This document shows, piece after piece, positions 52,435-61,598 of a DNA stretch of 64,000 bases; position 1 is the first letter of the stretch, and each line of letters starts with the position of its first letter. The stretch is taken from contig NZ_JAUSUD010000003.1 of NCBI RefSeq assembly GCF_030813355.1, positions 186,001-250,000 of the forward strand, read 5' to 3'. The stretch comes from Metabacillus malikii. Its GTDB lineage: Bacteria; Bacillota; Bacilli; Bacillales; Bacillaceae. The notes under the pieces are model-generated. The model did not search any database, was not told where the DNA came from, and saw only the letters and a program-made list of their open reading frames with translations. The position numbers and the translations under genes are program-made.

Positions 52435-53067
52435 ATGGCGAAGAAAACGGACCTTCGAGTAATAAAAACGAAAAGGTTACTAAAAGAAGCGTTCATTACA
52501 CTTATCAAGAAAAAAGGCTTTGAAGCAATTACAATTCAGGATTTAGCGGATGAGGCTGTCATTAATCGCGCAACCTTTTACTTACATTATCAAGATAAGT
52601 ACGATTTACTAGAACAAATTAGTGATGAATATATTGCTGAATTAATGAATGAAGTGAATATATCCTTTCACTTAAATAAAGGAGGCATACATGCACCACG
52701 TTTTAAACAAACATTAAAACAGATTTTTGAAAACTTAGAAAAGAATCGTAATTTTTATGAAGTAATGTTAGGAGCGAATGAGATTTCAGATTTCACAAAT
52801 AAAATTGAAAAATGCTTATATGAAAAGTTCGAAAACAGTTTCATAGAAATATTGGGTGATTTAAATCAATTAAAGGTACCATATGATTTTATATTAAGTT
52901 TCATAAGCTCGGCTTACATAGGGGTTGTTAAGTGGTGGCTATTGAATGCTGAAAATCATTATACAGTTGAATTTATGGCAGAACAACTTGGGAATGTTAT
53001 TACGAAAGGGCCGATGCAGGCTATTGGTCATGAAATCACCTATTTAGAAAATGAAGAGAGTAAATGA
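52435..53067 (+). CDS. TetR/AcrR family transcriptional regulator
   Basis: 210 residues. An N-terminal HTH (LRVIKTKRLLKEAFITLIKK, then ITIQDLADEAVINRATFYLHYQDK) is followed by a helical ligand-binding domain with a C-terminal TetR_C_7-like segment (FISSAYIGVVKWWL). AAAGGAGTGAG precedes the ATG. It is divergent from the YhgE/Pip-like protein, which it probably represses through the ACAACA/TGTTGT sites. The inducer is unknown. Confidence 0.9.
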   Translation: MAKKTDLRVIKTKRLLKEAFITLIKKKGFEAITIQDLADEAVINRATFYLHYQDKYDLLEQISDEYIAELMNEVNISFHLNKGGIHAPRFKQTLKQIFENLEKNRNFYEVMLGANEISDFTNKIEKCLYEKFENSFIEILGDLNQLKVPYDFILSFISSAYIGVVKWWLLNAENHYTVEFMAEQLGNVITKGPMQAIGHEITYLENEESK

Positions 53068-53203
53068 GTTGTCCGTTAAATAGATGAGGGACTCGTTTAA
53101 AAAATAATTATTTAAATTTTGTCAAAATTATTAAAACATGGTAACGACCAAATATGGTACAATAGAACTGGTAAAAAGTAACTATAAATGGAGAGTCAAT
53201 ACA

Positions 53204-54772
53204 ATGACATCAGATATATTTCATTACATGGTCATTATGGTCGTTGCAGGAGTATTAAACACAATTTTAGGCTTCTATGCCTATTTAAAACGTAAAACCT
53301 TCAATGGGAGCACGATTTTTCTGCTCATCTCACTGTGCTCAGCAATTTACACATTCGGTCATGCTTTTGAACTTGCAAGCTATGAGTTAGAGATGATTAT
53401 TAGCTGGGTTTATGTACAATATATTGGTATGCCTTATTTAGCGCCATTAAGTATGTTATTAGTCATGGTCTATACAGGGATGGATAAGTTCATTGTGAAG
53501 AAAAATGTCATTCTTATCTTTATCATACCGGCTTTGACAACGATCATCGTTTTGACGAATCATATCCATCATTTTTTCTATCAGTCTATTTATATACGTA
53601 ACGATGGTACATCATTAATTGATTTTACAATAGGACCTTGGTATATCGTACATGGAAGCTATACGTTTGCTTCCTTATTAGTTGGTGGGATTTTCATTAT
53701 TTCATATTGGAGACAAACGAAAACAACGTATTGGAAACAAAATACAGTCATGCTGCTAGCATTATATCTTCCAATGTTGACTTCATTTCTTTATTTAATA
53801 GGGCTAACACCACATGGAATGGACCCGGTCCCTGTCGTCATGAGTGTTACAGCAGCATTATATATTTGGGCCTTTCAATCAACTAATCTGTTAAAATTAG
53901 CACCAATCGCAAGAGGCCTGATTTTTGATACAATGCGTGATGGAGTGATTGTATTAGATGCAAAGCAACGAATTGTTGATTTTAATCAATCAGCAAAAGC
54001 GTTGTTTCATAATGTAAATAATCAATCAATTGGGATGCCGATTTATTCAATTTGGAAAGCAAATGAAATACCCTTTCAAAAGGTCATGAATTTGAATTAT
54101 ACGACAGAGTTTGAAATCGAATGGAGTGGCAATTGTGCTTATTATCAAATCCGTTCATCACCAGTATACAAAAAGAATCGAGAGTTTGTGGGAAGTACAA
54201 TTGTAATCCTTGATATTACAGAACAGAGGCGGCTTCAGGAAAAACTTGAAAAATTGGCTTACATAGATGGATTAACAGAAATATTAAATAGGTCAGCATT
54301 TATTGAGCAGACGAAAAAATGTCTGCAACAAAATGATAGAACGAAACAGTCGACATCGATTATACTATTTGATATAGACCACTTTAAACAAATTAATGAT
54401 ACATATGGACACCAAATTGGTGACGAGGTTATCCGACATGTCGTCACGATCTGTGAGCAGCACTTAAAACCAGGAGATTTGTTTGGACGCTATGGTGGTG
54501 AGGAGTTTGTCATTTGCTTACCTCAGCAATGTCTTCTTCAAGCTGAAGCAATTGTTGAAAAGATCCGTAAATGCATCGAAACAACACCTTTAGCATCATC
54601 CAAAGAAATTAGTGTGACGGCAAGTTTTGGTATAACTGAAGCAGCCTGCGATGCTTCAATAGAGGAGCTTCTACACCGAGCGGATGAGGCGCTTTATGCA
54701 TCAAAACATCATGGGAGGAATACGATTCATATTTATCGGGATGGTGAGATTTGTTTGAGTGGGGTGCATTAG
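53204..54772 (+). CDS. diguanylate cyclase with 7TM sensor and PAS domain
   Basis: 522 residues. Seven membrane helices (about 1-225) resemble the 7TM N-terminal sensory region of some histidine kinases. A PAS domain (about 235-345, FDTMRDGVIVLDAKQRIVDF) and a GGDEF domain (about 350-515) follow. The active site is RYGGEEF near residue 430, so synthesis of c-di-GMP is expected. The upstream inhibitory motif reads KPGD in place of RxxD, so product inhibition may be weak. The start is ATG 53204, 8-9 nt after GGAGAG. It is a counterpart to PdeH at 1.2 kb. Confidence 0.88.
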   Translation: MTSDIFHYMVIMVVAGVLNTILGFYAYLKRKTFNGSTIFLLISLCSAIYTFGHAFELASYELEMIISWVYVQYIGMPYLAPLSMLLVMVYTGMDKFIVKKNVILIFIIPALTTIIVLTNHIHHFFYQSIYIRNDGTSLIDFTIGPWYIVHGSYTFASLLVGGIFIISYWRQTKTTYWKQNTVMLLALYLPMLTSFLYLIGLTPHGMDPVPVVMSVTAALYIWAFQSTNLLKLAPIARGLIFDTMRDGVIVLDAKQRIVDFNQSAKALFHNVNNQSIGMPIYSIWKANEIPFQKVMNLNYTTEFEIEWSGNCAYYQIRSSPVYKKNREFVGSTIVILDITEQRRLQEKLEKLAYIDGLTEILNRSAFIEQTKKCLQQNDRTKQSTSIILFDIDHFKQINDTYGHQIGDEVIRHVVTICEQHLKPGDLFGRYGGEEFVICLPQQCLLQAEAIVEKIRKCIETTPLASSKEISVTASFGITEAACDASIEELLHRADEALYASKHHGRNTIHIYRDGEICLSGVH

Positions 54773-54780
54773 TGATTAAG

Positions 54781-54904
54781 TGGGGACAGTCCCCAGATTA
54801 GGGTAGTCTCATAATTAAGACATCAATTATTATTAAGAGTTGGATGCCATTTTTAGTGAAAATTTTTGGGGACAGTCCCCGGTTTATTAAGGTGGACAGT
54901 CCCA
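54781..54904. repeat. cluster of three GGGGACAGTCCCC palindromes
   Basis: TGGGGACAGTCCCCA (54781-54795), GGGGACAGTCCCC (54868-54880) and the imperfect TGGACAGTCCCA (54893-54904). They fill the gap before the esterase gene. The first follows the diguanylate cyclase stop directly. Confidence 0.7.
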
Positions 54905-54921
54905 GGGGGGAGATGTTGGTT

Positions 54922-55692
54922 ATGGCACTTATTCAATGTCAGTTTTTTTCGGAAGTTTTATCGTTGAGTACGTCGATGACGGTTATTTTGCCGCAGCAGA
55001 CTTCGTCGCAGATTGGGATGGAGAATCGAATGAAGGCTGATAAGCATCAAACACTTTATCTTCTTCATGGGTTTAGTGATGATGATACGATTTGGACAAG
55101 GCGGACATCGATTGAACGGTATGTTGCACCGCTTGGATTAGCGGTCGTTATGCCACAGGTACATCAAAGTTTTTATACGGATATGAAATATGGAAATCGC
55201 TATTGGACCTTTTTAACAGAAGAATTACCTGAAATAGCCCGTTCCTTCTTCCCTTTATCAGAGAAGCGAGAAGACAACTTTGTTGCGGGATTATCAATGG
55301 GGGGCTACGGTGCGTTTAAGTGGGCACTTCGTCACCCAGACAGAATTGCTGCAGCGGCAAGCTTATCAGGTGCGTTAGATATGGCAAAGTGGATTAAACA
55401 ACCGAACCATTTACAAGATGTATTTAGTCTAATTTACGGGGAGGATGAGATTGCTAACACAGATAATGACTTGTTATGGTTATTGGAACAAGGTGAAAAG
55501 CAAACCCTGAAGCCTGACCTTTATCAATGCTGTGGTACGGAGGACTTTCTCTATGATAGCAACCTCACCTTTACAGCAAAATGTGAACAAACGAGTTACT
55601 CTTTAACAACCGATTATGGACCTGGAAGCCATGAGTGGGAATATTGGGATGAGAAAATTAAAGATGTACTAAAATGGTTACCACTTAAATAA
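54922..55692 (+). CDS. esterase of the FrmB/tributyrin esterase family
   Basis: 256-residue alpha/beta hydrolase of the putative esterase (D-type) family. LLHGFSDDDTIWTRRT forms the oxyanion region, the nucleophile Ser is in VAGLSMGGYGAFKWAL, the Asp is probably in CGTEDFLYD and the His in GPGSHEWEYWDE. The start is ATG 54922, 9 nt after GGGGGGAG; a longer frame upstream crosses the palindrome cluster and has no ribosome binding site. It is likely a cytoplasmic carboxylesterase for short acyl esters. No signal peptide is present. Confidence 0.88.
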   Translation: MALIQCQFFSEVLSLSTSMTVILPQQTSSQIGMENRMKADKHQTLYLLHGFSDDDTIWTRRTSIERYVAPLGLAVVMPQVHQSFYTDMKYGNRYWTFLTEELPEIARSFFPLSEKREDNFVAGLSMGGYGAFKWALRHPDRIAAAASLSGALDMAKWIKQPNHLQDVFSLIYGEDEIANTDNDLLWLLEQGEKQTLKPDLYQCCGTEDFLYDSNLTFTAKCEQTSYSLTTDYGPGSHEWEYWDEKIKDVLKWLPLK

Positions 55693-55697
55693 ACGTG

Positions 55698-55735
55698 AAA
55701 AAAGTGCTTCTCGAAATTTGAGATAGCACTTTTTT
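55698..55735. terminator. bidirectional terminator
   Basis: AAAAAAGTGCT and AGCACTTTTTT with an inner TCTC/GAGA stem, between convergent genes. Confidence 0.9.
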
Positions 55736-55740
55736 AGCAA

Positions 55741-56019
55741 TTATTTTTCTAAAAGATTATATTTTTCCTTCAACGATAATGGTGCAAACTTCACAATTCG
55801 TTCGAGTAAAAAAGTTGCAATGACAACATCATCAACAATTCCGAAAAATGCTAGAAAGTCTGGAATTAAATCGAACGGAAAGAATACATAAAAGAGGAAA
55901 AAGCCAACCCCTACTAGTTTCCTTGTCTTTGTAACCTCTGTTGAAAGAAAGAAATCCTTTAAAAATGGGATGAAGCGCCAAAATGTAAAAATGAATTTTA
56001 GGCGTTTTAAATATTTCAT
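55741..56019 (-). CDS. DUF1232 (YkvA-like) membrane protein
   Basis: 92 residues with one or two membrane segments and the DUF1232 motif FFPFDLIPDFLAFFGIVDDV. The family is of unknown function and occurs widely in bacteria. The start is ATG 56019, 6 nt after GAGGAG. It is followed by a bidirectional terminator. Confidence 0.88.
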   Translation of the reverse strand: MKYLKRLKFIFTFWRFIPFLKDFFLSTEVTKTRKLVGVGFFLFYVFFPFDLIPDFLAFFGIVDDVVIATFLLERIVKFAPLSLKEKYNLLEK

Positions 56020-56171
56020 AAAACACTCCTCTGAGAAATTAATCATGTGTGACATGTATATTTAAAACTAATTTAACATGAACTGTAAGCCCATAATTAG
56101 AGAATCATCTAGGGAAATGTTTTAAACCCCTGACATATTCATATTACTTCATTTTAACCAAAACATAGAGC

Positions 56172-56561
56172 TTAAATGACTTGAATCAGGTCTTGATCCT
56201 TGCTCTCGACCCCTTCTTTAAAGGTTAATCTTGTTTTAAAACGGTAAGAGGTACGCTCTGACGTAGCTGGTATCGTGTCTGGCAGTTGAAATGTAAACGA
56301 AACTTGACTGTTTTCCTCAGGATTTAATTCCTTTGATGAGAGGATCATAGTATTATCAATTACCTTTTCATCACCTGTTACATTACATACTTGAACTAAA
56401 TCACATTCAATACGCTTCAGTTGCTGAGAGGTAATGCCACCTTTAATGAAAAAGTGACCATTAATTGTTTCTCCTCGTGAATACGTATCTTTTGGCAAGA
56501 TTAAATCTATCAGGGCTGAACCGACTCCTAATAAAGACATATATTTTCTAAGTAACATCAT
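56172..56561 (-). CDS. short Spo0M-like arrestin-fold protein
   Basis: 129 residues. LLRKYMSLLGVGSALIDLIL followed by PKDTYSRGETINGHFFIKGG matches the N-terminal arrestin-like domain of Spo0M (about 260 residues in B. subtilis); the second domain is absent, and the product ends with RLTFKEGVESKDQDLIQVI. Spo0M affects sporulation and cell division in B. subtilis. The start is ATG 56561, 6 nt after AGGAGG. The striking feature is upstream: a minus-strand promoter, a yybP-ykoY manganese riboswitch and a terminator lie 165-380 bp before the start, and no other gene lies between. Confidence 0.82.
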   Translation of the reverse strand: MMLLRKYMSLLGVGSALIDLILPKDTYSRGETINGHFFIKGGITSQQLKRIECDLVQVCNVTGDEKVIDNTMILSSKELNPEENSQVSFTFQLPDTIPATSERTSYRFKTRLTFKEGVESKDQDLIQVI

Positions 56562-56724
56562 ATTTTTCCTCCTAGTTTTCATATATTCGTTGTATATCTG
56601 CTCCTACATACAATGTTGTTTTTATTTTTGTATAGATATTGAACATTTAATATCCATGGCTAACATTGATAACTTATAACTCTGCTCATCCCTTTGTAGG
56701 TAAAATTTTCCATCCTGTGAAATA

Positions 56725-56758
56725 GAAAAAACCTTTACCGAAATGGGTAAAGGTTTTT
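56725..56758 (-). terminator. riboswitch terminator
   Basis: On the minus strand AAAACCTTTACC (56758-56745 arm), 5-nt loop, GGTAAAGGT (56739-56731 arm), then six T. Its left arm can alternatively pair with GGTAAAGGTT at 56780-56771, forming an antiterminator. Confidence 0.88.
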
Positions 56759-56770
56759 AAAACAAATAGA

Positions 56771-56890
56771 AACCTTTACCAACCGTACAGTAAAGGTCTT
56801 GCTAACAACATTTTCGTTGCCAACAAAGCCGAGAGTTCATTTGCACTCTGTAGTGACGACTTTGTTGTAAAAGCTACTCCCCTTTAGGAG
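56771..56890 (-). ncRNA. yybP-ykoY manganese riboswitch
   Basis: On the minus strand the RNA reads CCUAAAGGGGAGUAGC, then CAACAAAGUCGUCA, GAGUGC...CUC, CGGCUUUGUUGGCA, and AGCAAGACCUUUAC. These are the conserved segments of the yybP-ykoY aptamer in the right order, with P1 formed by UAAAGG and CCUUUA. The class binds Mn2+ and turns expression on. The distal expression platform has alternating complementary segments leading to the terminator at 56725-56758. The gene reached downstream encodes the Spo0M-like protein, not a TerC, MntP or P-type ATPase as in known members. Confidence 0.9.
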
Positions 56891-56909
56891 ATATGATATA
56901 TTAGAAATA

Positions 56910-56938
56910 ATCATAATAGATTATTGAAATACCGTCAA
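56910..56938 (-). promoter_or_regulatory. SigA promoter of the riboswitch transcript
   Basis: On the minus strand TTGACG (56938-56933), 17 bp, TATGAT (56915-56910). Transcription would begin about 15 nt before the aptamer. Confidence 0.75.
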
Positions 56939-57131
56939 GGGGTTTTTGATAAAAAAGGAAAATAGTTGTAAAAAAGGGTATTTATCCATACGAAAAGCTC
57001 GCTTCAAATTATAACTTTATAAATATGTCATGAACTAGTTCGATATGGGAAATCAACTAAAGTGAGGACTGGGAATGAAAGAAAGTATCGAAAGCAGCCT
57101 CTCGTAATGAATTCAAAGGAGGAGCATCATC

Positions 57132-58448
57132 ATGAATAAACCTACATTGACAACAACATTGGCATCAATACAATGGTTGTTTTTTATTTTTGCAAATGTT
57201 GTCGTTGTACCGATTTCAATTGGTGCAGCGTTTGAATTAACAGCTGCCGAAATCGCAACGATTCAACGGAGCTCATTTATTTTTACAGGATTAGCCTGTA
57301 TGCTGCAAGGAATGTTTGGACATCGTTATCCAATTATGGAAGGCCCATCTGGGGTGATTTGGGGTCTCGTCTTAAATTTATGTTTCTCAGCAAATGCATT
57401 AGGTATGACAATTGCCCAAATTGGTGGTGGTATCGCAACAGGAATGATGTTAGCAGGCGTTTTCACAATCATTTTATCGGTGTTTCATTTATTTCCGCTG
57501 TTACATAAAATCATCACTCCAATGGTGATGAGTGTCTATTTATTTTTATTAACCTTTCAACTCATATTCGTCTTTTTTGAAGGAATGCTCAAGGTGAAAT
57601 CAGATGGAACACTTGACCTTGCGATTACACTTTATTCAGTCGCCCTTGTCATATTTGTAAGTCTAGTAAATATTGTAGGTAAAAGAATCGTTTCAAATTT
57701 TTCTATTTTAATTGGAATTATCGTCGGCTGGGCCGGATACTCGATATTGTTTCAAGGAGAAGCAGCAAAAATGACAAGTCCAGCAGCATTCACAATATTT
57801 CCGTTAGGGACACCAAATTTAGAAATTGGTATCATTGTGATTACATTTTTAGGATGTTTATTAAATTTAAGCAATACAGCAACAAGTGTTGAAGCGACCT
57901 CAAGACTTTTTCATGATGAGAACGTTTCGTTCCGGCAATATAAATTTTCCTATCTATTAACAGGCATATATGCAGTCAGTGCCCCAATTCTTGGACTTAT
58001 TTCATATTCACCTTATGCTTCGTCAATAGGATTTCTAGAAAGCACAAATCTATTAAAGAAAAAGCCATTTTTAATTGGCGGAGGATTGATGGTTATCTTA
58101 GGTGTCATTCCAATCCTTGGTTCTTTACTAGCAACGTTGCCGATTACTGTAGGTAATGCGGTATTATTTGTAGCCTATTTACAACTGTTTGGAACCTCTT
58201 TAAAAAGTATAAATGGCTATCCGTTTGATTCTAAAACAATCTATCGTCTCGCGATCCCGGTTTTAGTCGGGGTTTGTATCATGACAATTGATAGTGAGGT
58301 ATTAACAAGTTTACCGATCTTTTTACAACCAATTATCGGGAATGGATTTATCGTCGGTGTGTTTCTATCTGTACTATTAGAAAAGGTCGTAAATTGGAAG
58401 GAACTCGAGGGAAAAAATAAATCGCAATCACCAAATAATAACAATTAA
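57132..58448 (+). CDS. NCS2 family nucleobase permease (xanthine/uracil permease family)
   Basis: 438 residues with 12-14 membrane helices. QRSSFIFTGLACMLQGMFGH and YPIMEGPSGVIWGLVLNL correspond to the substrate-binding helix of the NCS2 family, and NLSNTATSVEATSRLF to its central conserved region. Members import uracil, xanthine or other purines with protons. The substrate cannot be chosen from sequence; the overall form resembles B. subtilis YwdJ. GGAGGAG lies 7 nt before the ATG. No purine riboswitch is seen upstream. Confidence 0.85.
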   Translation: MNKPTLTTTLASIQWLFFIFANVVVVPISIGAAFELTAAEIATIQRSSFIFTGLACMLQGMFGHRYPIMEGPSGVIWGLVLNLCFSANALGMTIAQIGGGIATGMMLAGVFTIILSVFHLFPLLHKIITPMVMSVYLFLLTFQLIFVFFEGMLKVKSDGTLDLAITLYSVALVIFVSLVNIVGKRIVSNFSILIGIIVGWAGYSILFQGEAAKMTSPAAFTIFPLGTPNLEIGIIVITFLGCLLNLSNTATSVEATSRLFHDENVSFRQYKFSYLLTGIYAVSAPILGLISYSPYASSIGFLESTNLLKKKPFLIGGGLMVILGVIPILGSLLATLPITVGNAVLFVAYLQLFGTSLKSINGYPFDSKTIYRLAIPVLVGVCIMTIDSEVLTSLPIFLQPIIGNGFIVGVFLSVLLEKVVNWKELEGKNKSQSPNNNN

Positions 58449-58561
58449 ACAAAAATAAACTCAACAAAACGGATATAAACGGGTGTGAAAACGAATAGTT
58501 TAGTAGTATAATCAATAAAAAGTAAAGGTTGATAGATAGAAATACATTAGGGGGTTATCGA

Positions 58562-59284
58562 ATGAAGGTTTCTCTTTTTATCACATGCTTAGCCGATATT
58601 TTCTATTCAAATGTCGGAAAGCATACCGTTGAGTTGTTAGAAAAACTAGGCTGTGAGGTTGATTTTCCTGAACAGCAAACATGCTGTGGTCAGCCAGCTT
58701 ATAATAGTGGCTATCATAAAGAGACAAAAGAAGTAGCGAAGCATATGATTCGTTCATTCGAAAAATCAGATTATGTCGTTGGCCCATCCGGTTCGTGTAT
58801 CGCGATGCTTCGCGAGTATGGACATTTATTTGAAAATGAACCTGAATGGAAGCAGAGAGCCCTACAATTGGCGAGTAAATCATATGAACTAACACAATTT
58901 ATTGTTGAGGTACTTAACGTAGAGAAAGTGAATGCTAGTTTACCAGTATGTGCAACCTATCATAAATCATGTCATATGACACGATTACTAGGTGTAGAGG
59001 ATGCGCCAGCTAAATTACTAGATAATGTTGAAGGCTTACAGGTTAAGCCTTTACCAAATAGTCAGAACTGCTGTGGCTTTGGTGGGACATTCTCAGTAAA
59101 AATGGTGCCAATTTCTGAACAAATGGTTGATGAGAAAGTACAGCATATTGAGGAAACAGGTGCTGAAGTACTCATAGGTGCAGATTGTGGCTGTTTAATG
59201 AATATCGGTGGACGTATAAACAGAAAAGGGAAACAAATCAAAGTCATGCATATCGCAGAAGTTTTAAATAGTGAGGTGAAGTAA
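58562..59284 (+). CDS. lutA: lactate utilisation protein LutA
   Basis: 240 residues with two CCG domains: [16 protein letters not shown] (about 35-50) and [17 protein letters not shown] (about 165-180), plus CHMTRLLG. These cysteine-rich domains bind Fe-S clusters and make up LutA, which with LutB and LutC oxidises L-lactate to pyruvate. The start is ATG 58562, 7 nt after AGGGGG. lutB follows after one base, so the three genes form one operon ending at 61.5 kb. A LutR or CcpA site was not identified upstream. Confidence 0.94.
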   Translation: MKVSLFITCLADIFYSNVGKHTVELLEKLGCEVDFPEQQTCCGQPAYNSGYHKETKEVAKHMIRSFEKSDYVVGPSGSCIAMLREYGHLFENEPEWKQRALQLASKSYELTQFIVEVLNVEKVNASLPVCATYHKSCHMTRLLGVEDAPAKLLDNVEGLQVKPLPNSQNCCGFGGTFSVKMVPISEQMVDEKVQHIEETGAEVLIGADCGCLMNIGGRINRKGKQIKVMHIAEVLNSEVK

Positions 59285-59285
59285 A

Positions 59286-60710
59286 ATGGCGATGAAAATT
59301 GGTGAAGAGAAGTTCTTTGAACGGGTTGATCAAGGTGTACAAAATACATTTATGCGCAATGCCGTTGTATCAGCACAGGAAAGAATGCAGGGGAAGCGGC
59401 TAGCTGCGGTCGAAGAGTTAGGTAATTGGGAGGAATGGCGTAAGCTCGGTGAGGAGATTCGTACACATACACTTGAAAACCTTGATTTTTATTTGGAACA
59501 ATTAAGTGAGAATGTCATCAAACGAGGTGGACATGTTTTCTTTGCGCAAACGAAGGAAGAGGCAAATGAGTATATTACAAATGTTGCAAAGGAAAAGCAA
59601 GCAAAAAAAGTCGTTAAATCAAAATCAATGGTCACTGAAGAAATTCATTTAAATGCAGCATTAGAAAAAGCCGGCTGTGAAGTAGTTGAAACAGACCTAG
59701 GTGAGTATATTTTACAGCTCGATGACCATGATCCCCCGTCACATATTGTCGTACCTGCGCTGCATAAAAATAAAGAACAAATTCGAGATACATTTAAAGA
59801 GAAAAAGGGCTATGAGAAAACGGAAATACCGGAAGAACTAGCACTTTTTGCACGCGAACAGCTGCGCCAAGAGTTTTTGAGTGCTGACTTGGGAATTACA
59901 GGCTGTAACTTTGCAGTTGCTGAATCCGGCTCAATTAGTCTTGTCACGAATGAAGGAAATGCAGGACTTGTAACCGCTTTACCAAAAACACAGATAACAG
60001 TGATGGGAATGGAGCGAATCGTCCCAACGTGGGAGGAGCTTGATATCCTTGTTAGTTTATTATGTAGAAGCTCTGTTGGACAAAAGCTAACGAGCTATAT
60101 TACGGGATTAACAGGTCCAAAAGAGACAGGAGATGTCGATGGGCCTGAAGAATTTCATCTTGTTATCGTTGATAATGGACGTTCAAATATACTTGGAACA
60201 GAATTTCAAAGTGCGCTGCATTGTATACGCTGTGCCGCATGTGTCAATGTTTGTCCTGTTTATCGGCATATCGGTGGTCATTCGTATGGCTCGATTTATG
60301 CTGGTCCGATCGGTGCAGTTTTATCACCACTGTTAGGTGGATATGAAGATTATAAGGAATTGCCATATGCTTCAAGCTTGTGTGCGGCCTGTACGGATGC
60401 TTGTCCTGTCAAAATACCGTTACATGAATTATTAATTAAACATCGCAGGAAAATTGTTGAAGATGAGAAGAAATCTCCATTTGCTGAAAAGCTAGCGATG
60501 AAGGGCTATCAGCTTGCAGCTAGTACACCTAGCCTTTATAAAGCCGGAACAAAGTCTGCCTCAACAGTGATGGCTCCGTTTACACAAGATAACAGCATCC
60601 AGAAAGGTCCTGGACCGATGAAGCCTTGGACAGATGTCCGTGATTTTCCTGCACCAGATAAAGAGAGATTTAGAGATTGGTATAAAAAGAGAGAAAAAGG
60701 GAGGGACTAA
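59286..60710 (+). CDS. lutB: iron-sulfur lactate utilisation protein LutB
   Basis: 474 residues. The N-terminal two thirds is a LUD domain ([20 protein letters not shown]). Two 4Fe-4S motifs follow: [15 protein letters not shown] (about 310) and [13 protein letters not shown] (about 360). A DUF3390 C-terminus completes it. It is the electron-transferring subunit of the lactate oxidation complex. GAGGTGAAG lies before the ATG. It is separated from lutC by one base. Confidence 0.95.
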   Translation: MAMKIGEEKFFERVDQGVQNTFMRNAVVSAQERMQGKRLAAVEELGNWEEWRKLGEEIRTHTLENLDFYLEQLSENVIKRGGHVFFAQTKEEANEYITNVAKEKQAKKVVKSKSMVTEEIHLNAALEKAGCEVVETDLGEYILQLDDHDPPSHIVVPALHKNKEQIRDTFKEKKGYEKTEIPEELALFAREQLRQEFLSADLGITGCNFAVAESGSISLVTNEGNAGLVTALPKTQITVMGMERIVPTWEELDILVSLLCRSSVGQKLTSYITGLTGPKETGDVDGPEEFHLVIVDNGRSNILGTEFQSALHCIRCAACVNVCPVYRHIGGHSYGSIYAGPIGAVLSPLLGGYEDYKELPYASSLCAACTDACPVKIPLHELLIKHRRKIVEDEKKSPFAEKLAMKGYQLAASTPSLYKAGTKSASTVMAPFTQDNSIQKGPGPMKPWTDVRDFPAPDKERFRDWYKKREKGRD

Positions 60711-60711
60711 G

Positions 60712-61431
60712 ATGGAACAAGGACAAATCTATCACCGCGAGCCATTTTTAAACAATCTTGCAGCCAAGCTCGGACGGAAAAGAAAGCAAGATGTACAAAA
60801 GCCGGAATGGAACACAAATCCTCAGCGCGATGTATTATGTGATGCCTCAAAGGATGAGTTAGTTGATGTTTTAAAGAAACATTGTGAGGTCATCCATACG
60901 CAGTTTATTGAAACGACATTATCTGAGCTCATCAACGTTATCAACAATGTCTTTACACAGTATGAAGTAAATCGTATCGTCACTTGGAATGATGAAAGAC
61001 ATGAGCAGTTTGGTTTGCAAGAAAGCTTAAACAAGAAGTGGCCTTCCGAGGGAAAAGCTGTCCATGTTTGGGATCCTGTGTTAACCGAAAAAAACATTGA
61101 GGCCGCTGAACAGGCGGATGTAGGGATTACCTACAGTGATATCACACTCGCAGAATCAGGTACCGTTGTCCTTTTCAGCAGTAAAAACAAAGGTAGAACA
61201 GTCAGCCTGCTACCGAAAACATATATCGCGATTATTCCAAAAAGCACGTTAGTCCCAAGACTGACACAAGCAACAACAGAAATAAGTAAACAAGTCAAAG
61301 AAGGTAAACAAATCTCGTCCTGTATAGACTTCATAACAGGACCAAGTAACAGTGCCGACATCGAACTAAACCTAATCGTCGGCGTCCACGGCCCAATCAA
61401 AGCAACATACATCCTCGTCGAAGACCAATGA
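60712..61431 (+). CDS. lutC: lactate utilisation protein LutC
   Basis: 239 residues with a LUD domain (about 50-235), motif VGITYSDITLAESGTVVLFS and FITGPSNSADIELNLIVGVHGP. It is the third subunit of LutABC. The start is ATG 60712, 8 nt after GGGAGGG; it follows the lutB stop by one base. A long hairpin and T-run terminate the operon. Confidence 0.94.
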   Translation: MEQGQIYHREPFLNNLAAKLGRKRKQDVQKPEWNTNPQRDVLCDASKDELVDVLKKHCEVIHTQFIETTLSELINVINNVFTQYEVNRIVTWNDERHEQFGLQESLNKKWPSEGKAVHVWDPVLTEKNIEAAEQADVGITYSDITLAESGTVVLFSSKNKGRTVSLLPKTYIAIIPKSTLVPRLTQATTEISKQVKEGKQISSCIDFITGPSNSADIELNLIVGVHGPIKATYILVEDQ

Positions 61432-61438
61432 GAAGCAT

Positions 61439-61501
61439 GGGGACGGTTCCTTTGCTTCCTTTTGAAAAGGAAGCAGAAGAACCGTCCCTTTGCTTTTTTT
61501 T
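61439..61501 (+). terminator. terminator of lutABC, GGGACGGTTC-type hairpin
   Basis: GGGGACGGTTC and GAACCGTCCC enclose GCTTCCTTTT/AAGGAAGC, and a T-run follows. Its arms belong to the same style of GGGAC/GTCCC repeats seen at 54.8 kb. Confidence 0.85.
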
Positions 61502-61575
61502 CAAAAATAAACAAAAAATATATTCAAAAATAAACAAAGATAATGTATAATCAAAAACAAATAAAGATAATCAAA
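61501..61575 (+). promoter_or_regulatory. direct repeats at the yuxG promoter
   Basis: TCAAAAAYAAAYAAA occurs at 61501, 61524 and 61551. A consensus TATAAT lies at 61546-61551 between the second and third copies. Tandem direct repeats around a promoter fit operators of DeoR-type regulators; one is encoded at 63930. Confidence 0.55.
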
Positions 61576-61598
61576 GTGGAATAGAGGAGGAAACAAAA

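Noticed and set aside
54844-54921. N-terminal extension of the esterase
   Set aside because: It crosses the GGGGACAGTCCCC cluster and has no ribosome binding site; the ATG at 54922 has a good one.
57000-57131. Purine riboswitch before the NCS2 permease
   Set aside because: None of the conserved purine aptamer segments could be found.
58489-58502. cre site upstream of lutA (TGAAAACGAATAGT)
   Set aside because: Three mismatches to conserved positions of the consensus, no symmetry.
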